Shown piece after piece: positions 48,095 through 57,251 of a stretch of DNA of 62,869 nucleotides. A model generated the notes under the pieces. It had not been told where the DNA came from. It saw nothing but the letters and a program-made list of their open reading frames with translations, and did not search any database. How positions within the stretch are numbered: the stretch's first letter is position 1; each line of letters opens with the position of its first letter. Made by a program: the position numbers and the translations under genes. The DNA comes from an uncultured Clostridia bacterium (GTDB taxonomy: Bacteria > Bacillota > Clostridia > Christensenellales > Borkfalkiaceae). The stretch lies in contig CALVHH010000009.1 in assembly GCA_944327465.1 (NCBI GenBank), positions 1-62,869 on the forward strand, read 5' to 3'.

Positions 48095-50716
48095 TTGGAA
48101 AAGGTTTACGACCCGCACGATTTCGAGGACAGATTATATAGGGATTGGGAAGAACACGGCTACTTTACCGCCGTACGCGACGACAACAAGGTGCCCTTCA
48201 CCATAATGATGCCGCCCCCCAACATCACGGGGCAGCTCCACATGGGTCACGCCCTCGACAACACCCTGCAGGACGCCATAACGCGCTTCAAGCGCATGCA
48301 GGGCTACTGCGCCCTGTGGCTGCCCGGCACCGACCACGCCTCTATCGCCACCGAAGTAAAGATAGTTGAAGAGATGGCAAAGGAGGGGCTGACAAAGGAG
48401 GGGGTCGGCCGCGAAGAATTTTTAAAGCGCGCCTGGGCATGGAAGGAAAAGTACGGCGGCAGGATAGTAGAACAGCTCAAAAAGATGGGCTCCTCCTGCG
48501 ATTGGTCGCGCCTGTCCTTCACCATGGACGAAAAGTGCTCAAAGGCGGTCAGGGAGGTGTTCGTCAACCTCTACAACAAGGGTCTCATCTACCGCGGTTC
48601 GCGCATAATCAACTGGTGCCCCCACTGCAGAACGGCGCTCTCCGACGCCGAAGTCATCTACGGCGAGGAAAATTCCTTCTTCTGGCACCTTAAATATCAA
48701 ATCGAAGGCAGCGACGAATATCTCGTCGTGGCGACCACCCGTCCCGAAACTATGTTCGGCGACACTGCCGTCGCCGTCAACCCCGAAGATGAGCGCTACA
48801 AGCACCTCATCGGCAAAAACGTCATTCTGCCCATAGTCGGAAAGCCCATCCCCGTTGTCGGCGACGAGCATGCCGACATGGAGTTCGGCACGGGCTGCGT
48901 TAAGATAACGCCCGCGCACGACCCCAACGACTTCGAAGTCGGTTTAAGGCACAATCTGCCCGTAGTGCGCGTAATGAACGACGACGGCACCATGAACGAA
49001 AACGCCGGCAAATACTGCGGCATGGACAGGTACGAGTGCAGAAAATTGCTCGAAAAGGACCTCGAAGAGGGGGGATATCTCTTAAAAAAGCAGCCCCACG
49101 CCCACAACGTCGGTCACTGCTACCGCTGCGACTGCACCGTCGAGCCCATAGTCTCCAAGCAGTGGTTCGTAAAGATGGCGCCCCTCGCCCGTCCCGCCAT
49201 AAACGCCGTCACCTACAAAAAGACTACGTTCATCCCCGAAAGATTTGCTAAAATATATTATAACTGGATGGAAAACGTCAAGGATTGGTGCATATCCCGC
49301 CAGCTCTGGTGGGGGCATCGCATACCCGTGTGGTATTGTCCCGACTGCGGCGCCGAAATATGCTTGAAGACCGACCCCGAAGTCTGCCCCAAGTGCGGCG
49401 GCAGGCACCTCAGGCAGGACGAGGACGTGCTCGATACATGGTTCTCTTCGGCGCTTTGGCCCTTCTCCACGCTGGGCTATCCGGACGACACTCCCGACCT
49501 TGACTACTTCTATCCCACCGACCTGCTCGTCACCGGATACGATATAATCTTCTTCTGGGTGGCAAGGATGATATTCTCCGGGCTGGAGCACATGCGCAAA
49601 GTGCCGTTCAGATATGTGCTCATCCACGGCATCGTGCGCGACGACAAGGGCAGAAAGATGTCCAAATCGCTCGGCAACGGCGTCGACCCGCTGGTCATCA
49701 TAGATAAATACGGCGCCGACAGCCTGCGCTTTTCGCTTTTGCAGGGCGTTGCACCCGGCAACGACATGCGCTATTCCGAAACCAAGGTCGAAAGCTGCCG
49801 CAACTTCATGAACAAGATATGGAACGCTTCGCGCTACGTCGTCATGAACTGCGAGGGCAGAAACATCAAACCCCTTTCCGAGGTAAAGCTTGCCGCCGCC
49901 GATAAGTGGATAATTTCCAAGCTCAACGCCGCCGTGCGCGACGTCACTCTCGCGCTCAACAAGTTCGAACTGGGCGTGGCTTGCCAGATTTTATACGACT
50001 TCATGTGGTCTGATTTCTGCGATTGGTACATCGAGCTCACAAAGCCCGCGCTCTGGTCGGACGACGAAGTCAAAAAGGACGACGCCGTATCCGTGCTGCA
50101 CTATGTGCTCACCACGGCGCTCAAGCTCCTGCATCCCTTCGTGCCCTTCATCACCGATGAAATTTATCGTTCGCTGCCCGGCACGCAGGGCTCGGTAATG
50201 GTGCAGGATTTCCCCCGCTACAACTCCAAGCTCTCATACAAAAAGGAGAGCACCGCCTTCGAAGGCATAATGGACATAATAAAATCCGTCCGCGCCGTCA
50301 AGACCGAAACGGGCTGTGCGCCCTCCAAAAAGGTCACGCTGTACGTCATGGCTGCCAACAGGCGCATGATATCCGCCAATGCCGACAGCATACTCAAGCT
50401 GGGCGGCGCCGCCGAAATAAAGTTTGTGGCGTCCAAGGAGGAGGCGGGCGAAAAACCCGTCACCAAGGTGCTGCCGAACTGCACGCTGTTCATACCAATG
50501 GGCGAGCTCGTGGATCTGGAAAAGGAGAAGGAGAGGCTGGAAAAAGAGCTCGAGCGCGTCACGGGCGAAATACGCCGCGCCGACGGCAAGCTCAACAACC
50601 AGGGCTTCCTTTCAAAGGCGCCCAAGTCGCTCGTCGATTCCGAGCGCGAAAAGCTCAACAAGTTCTGCGACCTGCGCGAAAAGCTTCTTTCGCAGCTCAA
50701 GGACCTTCAGGATTGA
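48095..50716 (+). CDS. valS: valyl-tRNA synthetase
   Basis: ValS charges tRNA-Val. The 873-residue class I synthetase has the HIGH-type motif PPPNITGQLHMGHALDNTL, the editing domain with ATTRPETMFGDTAVAV, the KMSKS loop KGRKMSKSLGNGVDP, the anticodon-binding domain and a C-terminal coiled-coil arm (LEKEKERLEKELERVTGE). I prefer the TTG at 48095 because AGGAGG ends seven bases before it; the ATG at 48089 is almost on top of that site and would add two residues. The next gene begins 12 bases after its stop. Confidence 0.96.
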   Translation: MEKVYDPHDFEDRLYRDWEEHGYFTAVRDDNKVPFTIMMPPPNITGQLHMGHALDNTLQDAITRFKRMQGYCALWLPGTDHASIATEVKIVEEMAKEGLTKEGVGREEFLKRAWAWKEKYGGRIVEQLKKMGSSCDWSRLSFTMDEKCSKAVREVFVNLYNKGLIYRGSRIINWCPHCRTALSDAEVIYGEENSFFWHLKYQIEGSDEYLVVATTRPETMFGDTAVAVNPEDERYKHLIGKNVILPIVGKPIPVVGDEHADMEFGTGCVKITPAHDPNDFEVGLRHNLPVVRVMNDDGTMNENAGKYCGMDRYECRKLLEKDLEEGGYLLKKQPHAHNVGHCYRCDCTVEPIVSKQWFVKMAPLARPAINAVTYKKTTFIPERFAKIYYNWMENVKDWCISRQLWWGHRIPVWYCPDCGAEICLKTDPEVCPKCGGRHLRQDEDVLDTWFSSALWPFSTLGYPDDTPDLDYFYPTDLLVTGYDIIFFWVARMIFSGLEHMRKVPFRYVLIHGIVRDDKGRKMSKSLGNGVDPLVIIDKYGADSLRFSLLQGVAPGNDMRYSETKVESCRNFMNKIWNASRYVVMNCEGRNIKPLSEVKLAAADKWIISKLNAAVRDVTLALNKFELGVACQILYDFMWSDFCDWYIELTKPALWSDDEVKKDDAVSVLHYVLTTALKLLHPFVPFITDEIYRSLPGTQGSVMVQDFPRYNSKLSYKKESTAFEGIMDIIKSVRAVKTETGCAPSKKVTLYVMAANRRMISANADSILKLGGAAEIKFVASKEEAGEKPVTKVLPNCTLFIPMGELVDLEKEKERLEKELERVTGEIRRADGKLNNQGFLSKAPKSLVDSEREKLNKFCDLREKLLSQLKDLQD

Positions 50717-50727
50717 GGTGACTGCAT

Positions 50728-52014
50728 ATGTCTGCAAAAAAATCGGGCTTTGCAAAGCGCCACCCAAAATTAGTAACGGCAATAGTCGTCATAGTCGTGC
50801 TGCTCATCGCCGCGGCGGTGCTGCTGTATGTGCTCCGCCCCGACCTGTTCAACAGGGCTGTGGACAGGCTAAGGCAGGAGTACCTCGAATACACTCAGCA
50901 GTACTATGAGGATACCGATAAGGACGACCCCGAAGGCACCAACGGCGCCGCTGCGGACGTGCCCGCCGGCGCCCTCGCCGATATAACTTCGTCCGAATTT
51001 TCCATTCACTTCCTTGAACTGGGCAACAAATATACGGGCGACAGCACGCTTATTGACTGCGGCGACGTCGAAGTGCTCATCGACGCGGGCTCGCGCAAGT
51101 CCTCGGCGACGACTATAAATTCTTACATACAGAACTACTGCGAAGACGGCAAGCTTGAATACGTCATAGCCACCCACGCCCATCAGGACCACATAGCAGG
51201 TTTTGTGGGCAACGCGCAGGGCTCTTCGCGCACGGGCGTTTTATACAACTACGAAGTGGGTACGCTCATCCAGTTCTCCCGCCACAACACAACGTCGCAG
51301 ATATACCGCGACTACGCTGAAGCTGCCGAATACTGCGCCTCGACATACGGCACCGCCGTATATAACGCCGATGACTGCTGGTACGGCAGGGGCGGAGCGC
51401 AGAGGAGTTATGCCCTCAACGACGACGGTACGCTCACTTTAAATATCCTTTACAACTATTTCTACGAAAACGACACCTCCGACGAAAACGATTATTCCGT
51501 CTGCGTGCTCTTAAGCTACCAACCTTCGGGCGGCTCGGCAAGCCACTATCTGTTCACAGGCGACCTTGAAGGCGACGGCGAGGAGTATCTCGTCAAGAAC
51601 AACGAGCTCCCCAAAGTAGAGCTGTTCAAGGGCGGTCACCACGGCAGCAAAACTTCTTCCACCGATGCGCTGCTTAAAGTAATTCAGCCCCGCTGCGTGG
51701 CGGTGTGCTGCTGTTCGGGCTCGACCGAATACACCGACAACAACGAAAATACCTTCCCCACGCAGGCGTTTATCGATCGCGTTTCGCAGTATACCGACTC
51801 CGTCTACTGCACAACGCTCGCCGACGACAGCAGCCAAGGCTTCGCTTCGATGAACGGCGACATAGTTTTTTATTATGAAAAGGACGGCGGCTTAAAGCTC
51901 TGGTGTTCAAACAACACTTTAAAGCTCAAGGATACCGAATGGTTCAAAGCCAACCGCACCTGCCAAAATTGGGGTTGGATCGAGGCCGACAGAACGGCTT
52001 TTAATCAGGGCTGA
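50728..52014 (+). CDS. secreted metallo-beta-lactamase-fold protein (ComEC C-terminal-like)
   Basis: The 428-residue protein has one N-terminal membrane anchor (residues 17-37), an acidic linker, and a metallo-beta-lactamase domain with IATHAHQDHIAGFVG (HxHxDH metal motif), LFTGDLEGDGEEYLV and KGGHHGSKTSS. This arrangement resembles the stand-alone C-terminal domain of ComEC, a nuclease-like module, displayed outside the membrane. Two consecutive Cys-rich spots (VAVCCCSGS) are unusual. Function, perhaps nuclease or phosphodiesterase, is inferred. It follows valS by 12 bases. Confidence 0.88.
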   Translation: MSAKKSGFAKRHPKLVTAIVVIVVLLIAAAVLLYVLRPDLFNRAVDRLRQEYLEYTQQYYEDTDKDDPEGTNGAAADVPAGALADITSSEFSIHFLELGNKYTGDSTLIDCGDVEVLIDAGSRKSSATTINSYIQNYCEDGKLEYVIATHAHQDHIAGFVGNAQGSSRTGVLYNYEVGTLIQFSRHNTTSQIYRDYAEAAEYCASTYGTAVYNADDCWYGRGGAQRSYALNDDGTLTLNILYNYFYENDTSDENDYSVCVLLSYQPSGGSASHYLFTGDLEGDGEEYLVKNNELPKVELFKGGHHGSKTSSTDALLKVIQPRCVAVCCCSGSTEYTDNNENTFPTQAFIDRVSQYTDSVYCTTLADDSSQGFASMNGDIVFYYEKDGGLKLWCSNNTLKLKDTEWFKANRTCQNWGWIEADRTAFNQG

Positions 52015-52063
52015 AATAAATTTTATAAATGTATTTTAAATCAGGTTAAATAAAGAATACGGG

Positions 52064-52089
52064 GCGGGCGCACCTTAAGGTGCGCCCGC
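52064..52089 (+). terminator. 26-nt palindrome after the metallo-beta-lactamase gene
   Basis: GCGGGCGCACCTT meets its exact complement with no loop spacer. Confidence 0.6.
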
Positions 52090-52115
52090 GCTCAGCATTT
52101 TTCGGCAACAAAATA

Positions 52116-52141
52116 GCGGGGGCGCGTTGCCGCGCCCCCGC
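52116..52141. terminator. 11-bp hairpin ahead of the convergent lipoprotein gene
   Basis: GCGGGGGCGCG and CGCGCCCCCGC flank TTGC. On the minus strand it ends in TATTTTGTT, so it probably terminates the 52.2-54.6 kb gene. Confidence 0.7.
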
Positions 52142-52185
52142 AGGGTACTGCCCGTTATACGGACAATATCAATTTTGATTGATTA

Positions 52186-54645
52186 TTACCAGCCGCCGCC
52201 GTATTCAGTGAACGAAATGCCGTTAAAGGTTACCGCATCGTTTTCAGCATCATAAGTTGCGGTAGTGCCGGCTTCGATAAGTGCAATATATTCGGCTATT
52301 GCGTCGGGATTTATACCGGAATCGCCTGCGCTGGTTATAACGATGTTGTTGTCCTCGTCAATGGTGTAGCTGAACATTACGCTGGATACTGCCATCCAGG
52401 GATCGGGACCATCGGAAAGGTAACCTGTGCCGGAATCAAAGTACAAACCGATTCCTGCTTCTGCATTGTACCAGTTAGTCCACGATATTTCGGTTGCTAC
52501 ATCGATAACGCGCTCGGTGGGCACTTCTTCGTCGGTTACAACAAATCCGTTCACTTTGTATGTTCCGCCGCTGCCATATTCGCCGGGTATGGTAAGCGTG
52601 GCAACGGGTACATAGTTTTCAAGCTCAATGGTCAGTGTTGCTTCGTCTGCCAGCGAAATTCCGCTCAGCGTTATTTTCTTGGTGTCTGCGTCATACGCAT
52701 AGCTGCAAGAGCCTATGTACGAATCGTAATACTGGGTATCGAAGTAGTAGTTCAGCGTACCGTTGAGTGCGCCCTCGCTTGCGGGAACAAAGCCGATGTA
52801 GCTGTCCGTCTTAAAGTTGTAATCTGCGGTTGCAACGTAGTTGCCGTTGAGTATGCCTGAAATTTCGGGAGCTGCGGCGGCAACTATGGTTATGGTGTCG
52901 CTTACGTTCGCATCGGCGGTGGAAGTTACCTTCACGGTGTAGCTGCCCACTTTGTCGGTGGTAAAGGTGTAGCCGACCGAGGCGTCGCCCATCAGCAGTG
53001 CGTCGCTTGCGTTGTCGCCCGTCAGCTCTGCCTTGTAGCCTGCGGCAGAGCCGTATGCCACCGTGCCGCCTATAGTGACGTCAACGCCTACGTATGTGTT
53101 GTAGGAATCTGTCGAGCTTCCGTTTGCCGTCGCCTCTATAGCGGTGGGTGCGGGATATGCAACTTCAAGGTTGATATAAGTGGTGACCTTTGTCGACGAC
53201 AGCTCTATGCGGTAGGTGCCTTCGGCGGAGGGGCTTATGGAAACGCCCGTCGCAGAGGCATATACGTTTACTGTCGTAAAGCCGGTCGCTGTCTCTTCAT
53301 ATTTACCCGACTGAACATTGAGCTTATAGAGCACTATCTTGCTTATCTTGTCGAGCGAGCCGTCGGCAGTCGAAGGTACGATGTTGTCAAGCGTATATGT
53401 GGTGTATACATAGGGTGCTATCGTAACGGGCGCCACATCCTGGTCGCCGTTTACCTTGTTGCCCTCGGCGTCTACCAGGTCAAAGCTCGTCATTATAACT
53501 TCGTCGTACACATAGGGGTTGCGTCCGCCCTGGGTGAAGGAGTAGGTGTATTCGGTATAGGGCTCTGCGTCCTCTTTGAGCGTGCCGCGCGCTTCGTCGT
53601 CGCCTTCGGGGAATTCAAGGCTGTCGCTGTCGTATGTAACTACTTCGGCTTCCACCGTCTCAATGTAATTGCGGCTGCTCAGCGTAAACGAAACGGTTAT
53701 CTCGTTGTATTGATCGCCATCCTGGTAGCGGCCGATTATTTCGTTGCCGGCATCGTCATAGCCGGTGGTCGTCGTGGCTTCGTAGTACCAATCGTATGTA
53801 AAGGTATAAACGCCGTCTTCTACTTTATCGGTAGTTTCAAGACCGCTTGCCTCGGCGTTTTTATAAAGTCCTTCCACAAGGTCGGTCACACCGTAGTAGT
53901 TGTTGGTGCCTATTACGGTCTCGAATATGTAGCCGCGCATCTCGTCCTTTTCGGCGGTTAAGTCATACTGGTACAGCGAGGGCGTAGCACCGTCTATGCT
54001 CTCAACGGCCATCATGTTGCCGTCTGAACCTATTGTGAACCAGCGCTCGGTCACTTTGTAGTTATCGTCGTAGTAGGTGTAGGTGTAGTCTTCGTACTTG
54101 TCGTACGAGGCGGTGTACGTGGTCGTTCTGCCATAGATCGCGTTGTAATATTCAATAGTGCCTTCGGCGTGCTCGGCAAGCGATTCCTGAACGAGCGCAA
54201 CTTCAAGCGCCTTTTCAACGGTGGAGACATCGGGATCACCCACCTTGTAACCGCAAACCGTGCACACGCCGGTCACGTCGGGGGTATGGGCGGCGGAATC
54301 GGCCGTAGCTTCGTGACCGCAGAGGGCTGCGTGCCAATGGTTGGTCTCGTCGCTCGTCCACTTGTCCATGTCGAACACGTGCTCGTGGGGATAGTTGTAT
54401 CCGCACACGTCGCACTTCAGGTCGCCGTTTTCGTCCACATGCGCAGCCTGCTCCGATACGGTGTTTGTATCGTCGCAGCTTGCGGGGTGCCAGTGCTGGG
54501 TATCGTTGTATACCCACGCATCCGAATAGGTGTGTTCGTGCGGCTCGGTTTCAGGTTCTTCGGGCGCGCATGCCGTCATCGTAAACGACAGGGCGCACAC
54601 GCCGCCGAGCACTACACTTGTCAAAGCTTTTGTTAATTTGTGCAT
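52186..54645 (-). CDS. large surface lipoprotein with His/Cys modules
   Basis: The 819-residue product has a lipoprotein signal (lipobox TMTAC, Cys near residue 26). Residues about 36-135 hold two copies of a module with HEHTYSDAW or HEHVFDMDKW, then HWH, and CDVCGYNY or CTVCGYKV; each could bind a metal through His and Cys. A long Thr/Tyr/Asp-rich region follows, with at least one Ig-like unit (TVKVTSTADANVSDTITIV) near residues 520-600. Function unknown; similar modules occur in gut Firmicute surface proteins. Codon use is more AT-rich than its neighbours. AAAGGAGA precedes the ATG. Confidence 0.85.
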   Translation of the reverse strand: MHKLTKALTSVVLGGVCALSFTMTACAPEEPETEPHEHTYSDAWVYNDTQHWHPASCDDTNTVSEQAAHVDENGDLKCDVCGYNYPHEHVFDMDKWTSDETNHWHAALCGHEATADSAAHTPDVTGVCTVCGYKVGDPDVSTVEKALEVALVQESLAEHAEGTIEYYNAIYGRTTTYTASYDKYEDYTYTYYDDNYKVTERWFTIGSDGNMMAVESIDGATPSLYQYDLTAEKDEMRGYIFETVIGTNNYYGVTDLVEGLYKNAEASGLETTDKVEDGVYTFTYDWYYEATTTTGYDDAGNEIIGRYQDGDQYNEITVSFTLSSRNYIETVEAEVVTYDSDSLEFPEGDDEARGTLKEDAEPYTEYTYSFTQGGRNPYVYDEVIMTSFDLVDAEGNKVNGDQDVAPVTIAPYVYTTYTLDNIVPSTADGSLDKISKIVLYKLNVQSGKYEETATGFTTVNVYASATGVSISPSAEGTYRIELSSTKVTTYINLEVAYPAPTAIEATANGSSTDSYNTYVGVDVTIGGTVAYGSAAGYKAELTGDNASDALLMGDASVGYTFTTDKVGSYTVKVTSTADANVSDTITIVAAAAPEISGILNGNYVATADYNFKTDSYIGFVPASEGALNGTLNYYFDTQYYDSYIGSCSYAYDADTKKITLSGISLADEATLTIELENYVPVATLTIPGEYGSGGTYKVNGFVVTDEEVPTERVIDVATEISWTNWYNAEAGIGLYFDSGTGYLSDGPDPWMAVSSVMFSYTIDEDNNIVITSAGDSGINPDAIAEYIALIEAGTTATYDAENDAVTFNGISFTEYGGGW

Positions 54646-54919
54646 AGCATTCTCCTTTAAAGGTTTTAACTGCGCTGTGGCAGTTTAAAAAAAATATTTG
54701 CGGCACATCCCCGTGTGCCAAAATTTAATTCGTTGTGATATTACAGTATTTGTAAATAATATATCAATATTATTTCACCAATTTATCATTTTGTCAATGA
54801 GTTTATGCGCCATTATACATAATTTTTGATTAAATTATGTATAAATGTTGTTTATACTAATAAAATAGTCAATATTAAATAGTAATATCTGTTTTATTGA
54901 ACAATAAATTGCGTCCGCG

Positions 54920-55290
54920 TCCCTTTTGTCATTTCGACCGAAGCATAGTTTTTTCCTTAGCATTCGCGCAAAACCGTGGCTTTTGCGCGAAAAAGGAGCG
55001 GCAACGGAGTGAAGTTGCAAGCCGCGTTTACGCGGTTCGCTTAGAGCGTAATTTGCCGCGACGAGCGCGTGGAGAAATCTCGGAGCGTAAGCGACGGACA
55101 AAAGGGCAACGTTCCGCTGCACCATACTCCGCGAATAGGCGGTATTACTCTCCCATAGTCGGTGCGCGGACAGCGTTATAACGACCGGGCAATACAGTTA
55201 GATTTCTCGACTGCGCTCGAAATGACAGGGCGGGTAGATCGACCCGAATGCCGCGGCTTAGTCGAAATGACAAGGGAGGTGGAGGTCGAC
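54920..55290. repeat. dispersed intergenic repeat, copy D (longest)
   Basis: About 370 bases without a gene. Units are TGTCATTTCGACCGAAGC (54930s), TTCGCGCAAAACC/GGCTTTTGCGCGAA, a GTGGAGAAATCTCGGAGC unit and GTTAGATTTCTCGACTGCGC...CGAAATGACAGGG (55197-55230), which matches copy A at all but one base. The AT-rich 54.66-54.90 kb segment to its left should hold the promoter of the lipoprotein gene; a TTGACA lies there on the minus strand (54792-54797). Confidence 0.8.
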
Positions 55291-55308
55291 CGCGCACGTG
55301 CAAATATT

Positions 55309-55338
55309 GCGGCGGGCGCGAAGATCCGCGCCCGCCGC
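55309..55338 (-). terminator. 12-bp hairpin after the phosphoglucomutase gene
   Basis: GCGGCGGGCGCG and its complement flank AAGATC, about 45 bases beyond the stop codon of the minus-strand gene. Confidence 0.6.
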
Positions 55339-55384
55339 ATAAACGGCGCCTGTCGCCTTATTTTTAATACTATCCTTACCTTCC

Positions 55385-57118
55385 TTACTTAGCTGCGACC
55401 TCTTCAAGCAGCTTGCCCATGGCAGACTGCAATTTTTTAAGGGCGCATTCGGCGTCTTCTTTGTTGTTGGCTTTTACCGAATAGTAAATCTTCAGTTTGG
55501 GTTCGGTGCCGCTGGGGCGCACGCACACAAAGCTGCCCGTCTTGAGCTCGTAGTAAACGCAGTTGGTCTTGGGCGAGCCTATGGGCGAAACTTCGCCTGT
55601 GGCAAGGTCTCTCTTTTCATCCTTCGAGTAGTCGCGTATGCAAGCTATTTCGTAGATGTCGAACTTATCAACTTTCGCCGTCTTGAGTCCGTCAACAACG
55701 GCGTTCATCTCCTTCATGGCGTTCAGACCTTTATACTGTATGGATACGTTGCAGTCGAGCACGTAGCCGTACTTTTTATAAATTTCGTTCAGCCTGTCGA
55801 ACACGGTGGTGCCCTTGTAGGTATAGTAGCATACCATCTCGGCGCACAGCATCGAAGCGACTACGGCGTCCTTATCCCTTGCGTGGGTGCCGCGCAGATA
55901 TCCGCAGCTCTCTTCAAATCCGAATACAAAGGTGTGGCTGCCGTCCTTTTCCCACTGTTTTATTTTTTCGCCAATGAATTTGAACCCTACGGGCACTTCA
56001 AACAGCTTGACTCCAAAGTTCTGGCAAATGGGGCGCGCCATGCCCGTGGTTACAAACGATTTTACCACCGCGGCGTTCGCAGGCAGTTTTCCGTCCTCCT
56101 TCAGGCGGGTGAGTATGTAGTCCAAAAGCAGTATGCCCACCTGATTGCCCGAAAGCGCTTCAAACTCGCCTTCGGCGTTCTTTACCGCCACGCCCAGGCG
56201 GTCGCTGTCGGGGTCGGTGCCGAATACTACTGTGGCGCCTATCTTGCGGGCAAGCTCAATGCCCATCGAAAGCGTCTCCTTGAATTCGGGGTTGGGCACC
56301 TGCACGGTCGAAAATTCGGGATCCTTTTTGGTCTGTGCTTCGACAACGGTGGCGTTTATGCCTATCTTTTTGAGTATGGTGGTTACGGGTATGTATCCCG
56401 AGCCGTGAACGGGCGTGTATACGAGCTTCAAATTCTTTCCGCACGCCTTGACGGCTTTGGGCGAAAGGGTGAGCTTTTTAAGCTCCTTATAATATTTTTT
56501 ATCTACCGAAGAGGGAACGGGCTTTATGTACTTTTTCTCCTGCTCGGCAGTGGGGGCAGGGCAGCCGAGGTAATCGGTTATCTTTTCAATGCTCGCCACG
56601 ACCACCTTGGTGTCTTCGGGGCTCATCTGGGCGCCGTCCTCGCCGTACACCTTATAGCCGTTGTACTGCTTGGGGTTGTGCGAAGCCGTCACCATTATGC
56701 CGGCTATCGCGTGCAGTTCGCGCACGGCAAACGACAGCATGGGTACGGGGTGTACGTCCGAATACAGGTACGCCTTTATGTTGTTTGCGGCAAGCACTTC
56801 CGCCGCCGCCCTTGCAAATTCATCGCTCTTTAAGCGGGTGTCGTAAGATATCGCAACGCCGCGCTCCATGGCTGCGGGTCCGAGATTTTTAATAAATTCC
56901 GAAAGTCCCTGCGTGGCGCGCTTTACGGTGTAGATATTCATCTTGTTCGTGCCGTAACCTATTATGCCGCGCATGCCCGCCGTGCCGAATTCCAATTCGG
57001 CGCCGAAGGAATATTCGATCTCTTCGGCGTTGTCCTTAATGGCTGCCAGCTGCTGTTTGCCCTCGGCGCACAGCCTGCCGTCGTTCAGCCAGCTTTCATA
57101 TGCTGCTCTATAATCCAT
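55385..57118 (-). CDS. alpha-phosphoglucomutase/phosphomannomutase
   Basis: These enzymes interconvert glucose-1- and glucose-6-phosphate (or the mannose forms). The 577-residue protein has the phosphoserine loop MVTASHNPKQYNGYKVYG, the Mg loop FGTDPDSDRLGVA, the sugar loop GFEESCGYLRG and the phosphate loop VRPSGTEPKLKIYY. Length and motifs match PgcA-type enzymes of Firmicutes. It supplies precursors for glycogen or cell-surface sugars. GGGGGA precedes the ATG and it has its own promoter. Confidence 0.95.
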   Translation of the reverse strand: MDYRAAYESWLNDGRLCAEGKQQLAAIKDNAEEIEYSFGAELEFGTAGMRGIIGYGTNKMNIYTVKRATQGLSEFIKNLGPAAMERGVAISYDTRLKSDEFARAAAEVLAANNIKAYLYSDVHPVPMLSFAVRELHAIAGIMVTASHNPKQYNGYKVYGEDGAQMSPEDTKVVVASIEKITDYLGCPAPTAEQEKKYIKPVPSSVDKKYYKELKKLTLSPKAVKACGKNLKLVYTPVHGSGYIPVTTILKKIGINATVVEAQTKKDPEFSTVQVPNPEFKETLSMGIELARKIGATVVFGTDPDSDRLGVAVKNAEGEFEALSGNQVGILLLDYILTRLKEDGKLPANAAVVKSFVTTGMARPICQNFGVKLFEVPVGFKFIGEKIKQWEKDGSHTFVFGFEESCGYLRGTHARDKDAVVASMLCAEMVCYYTYKGTTVFDRLNEIYKKYGYVLDCNVSIQYKGLNAMKEMNAVVDGLKTAKVDKFDIYEIACIRDYSKDEKRDLATGEVSPIGSPKTNCVYYELKTGSFVCVRPSGTEPKLKIYYSVKANNKEDAECALKKLQSAMGKLLEEVAAK

Positions 57119-57176
57119 ATAAAATCCCCCAAAAATTTATTTTTATTTAATGTGTTTTACACACTTTTACCTTTAT

Positions 57177-57205
57177 ATTATACAAAATAAAATCCCTCTT
57201 GTAAA
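57177..57205 (-). promoter_or_regulatory. promoter of the phosphoglucomutase gene
   Basis: On the minus strand TTTACA, 17 bp, TATAAT. The spacer and -35 box lie in the terminator hairpin of the upstream operon. Confidence 0.75.
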
Positions 57206-57212
57206 GAGGGAT
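57192..57212 (-). terminator. terminator of the rdgB operon
   Basis: On the minus strand ATCCCTCTT and AAGAGGGAT flank TAC, followed by TTTATTTTG. Confidence 0.75.
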
Positions 57213-57251
57213 AATAAAATATTTTGATATAATTTTTACGGTATTTTTGCG

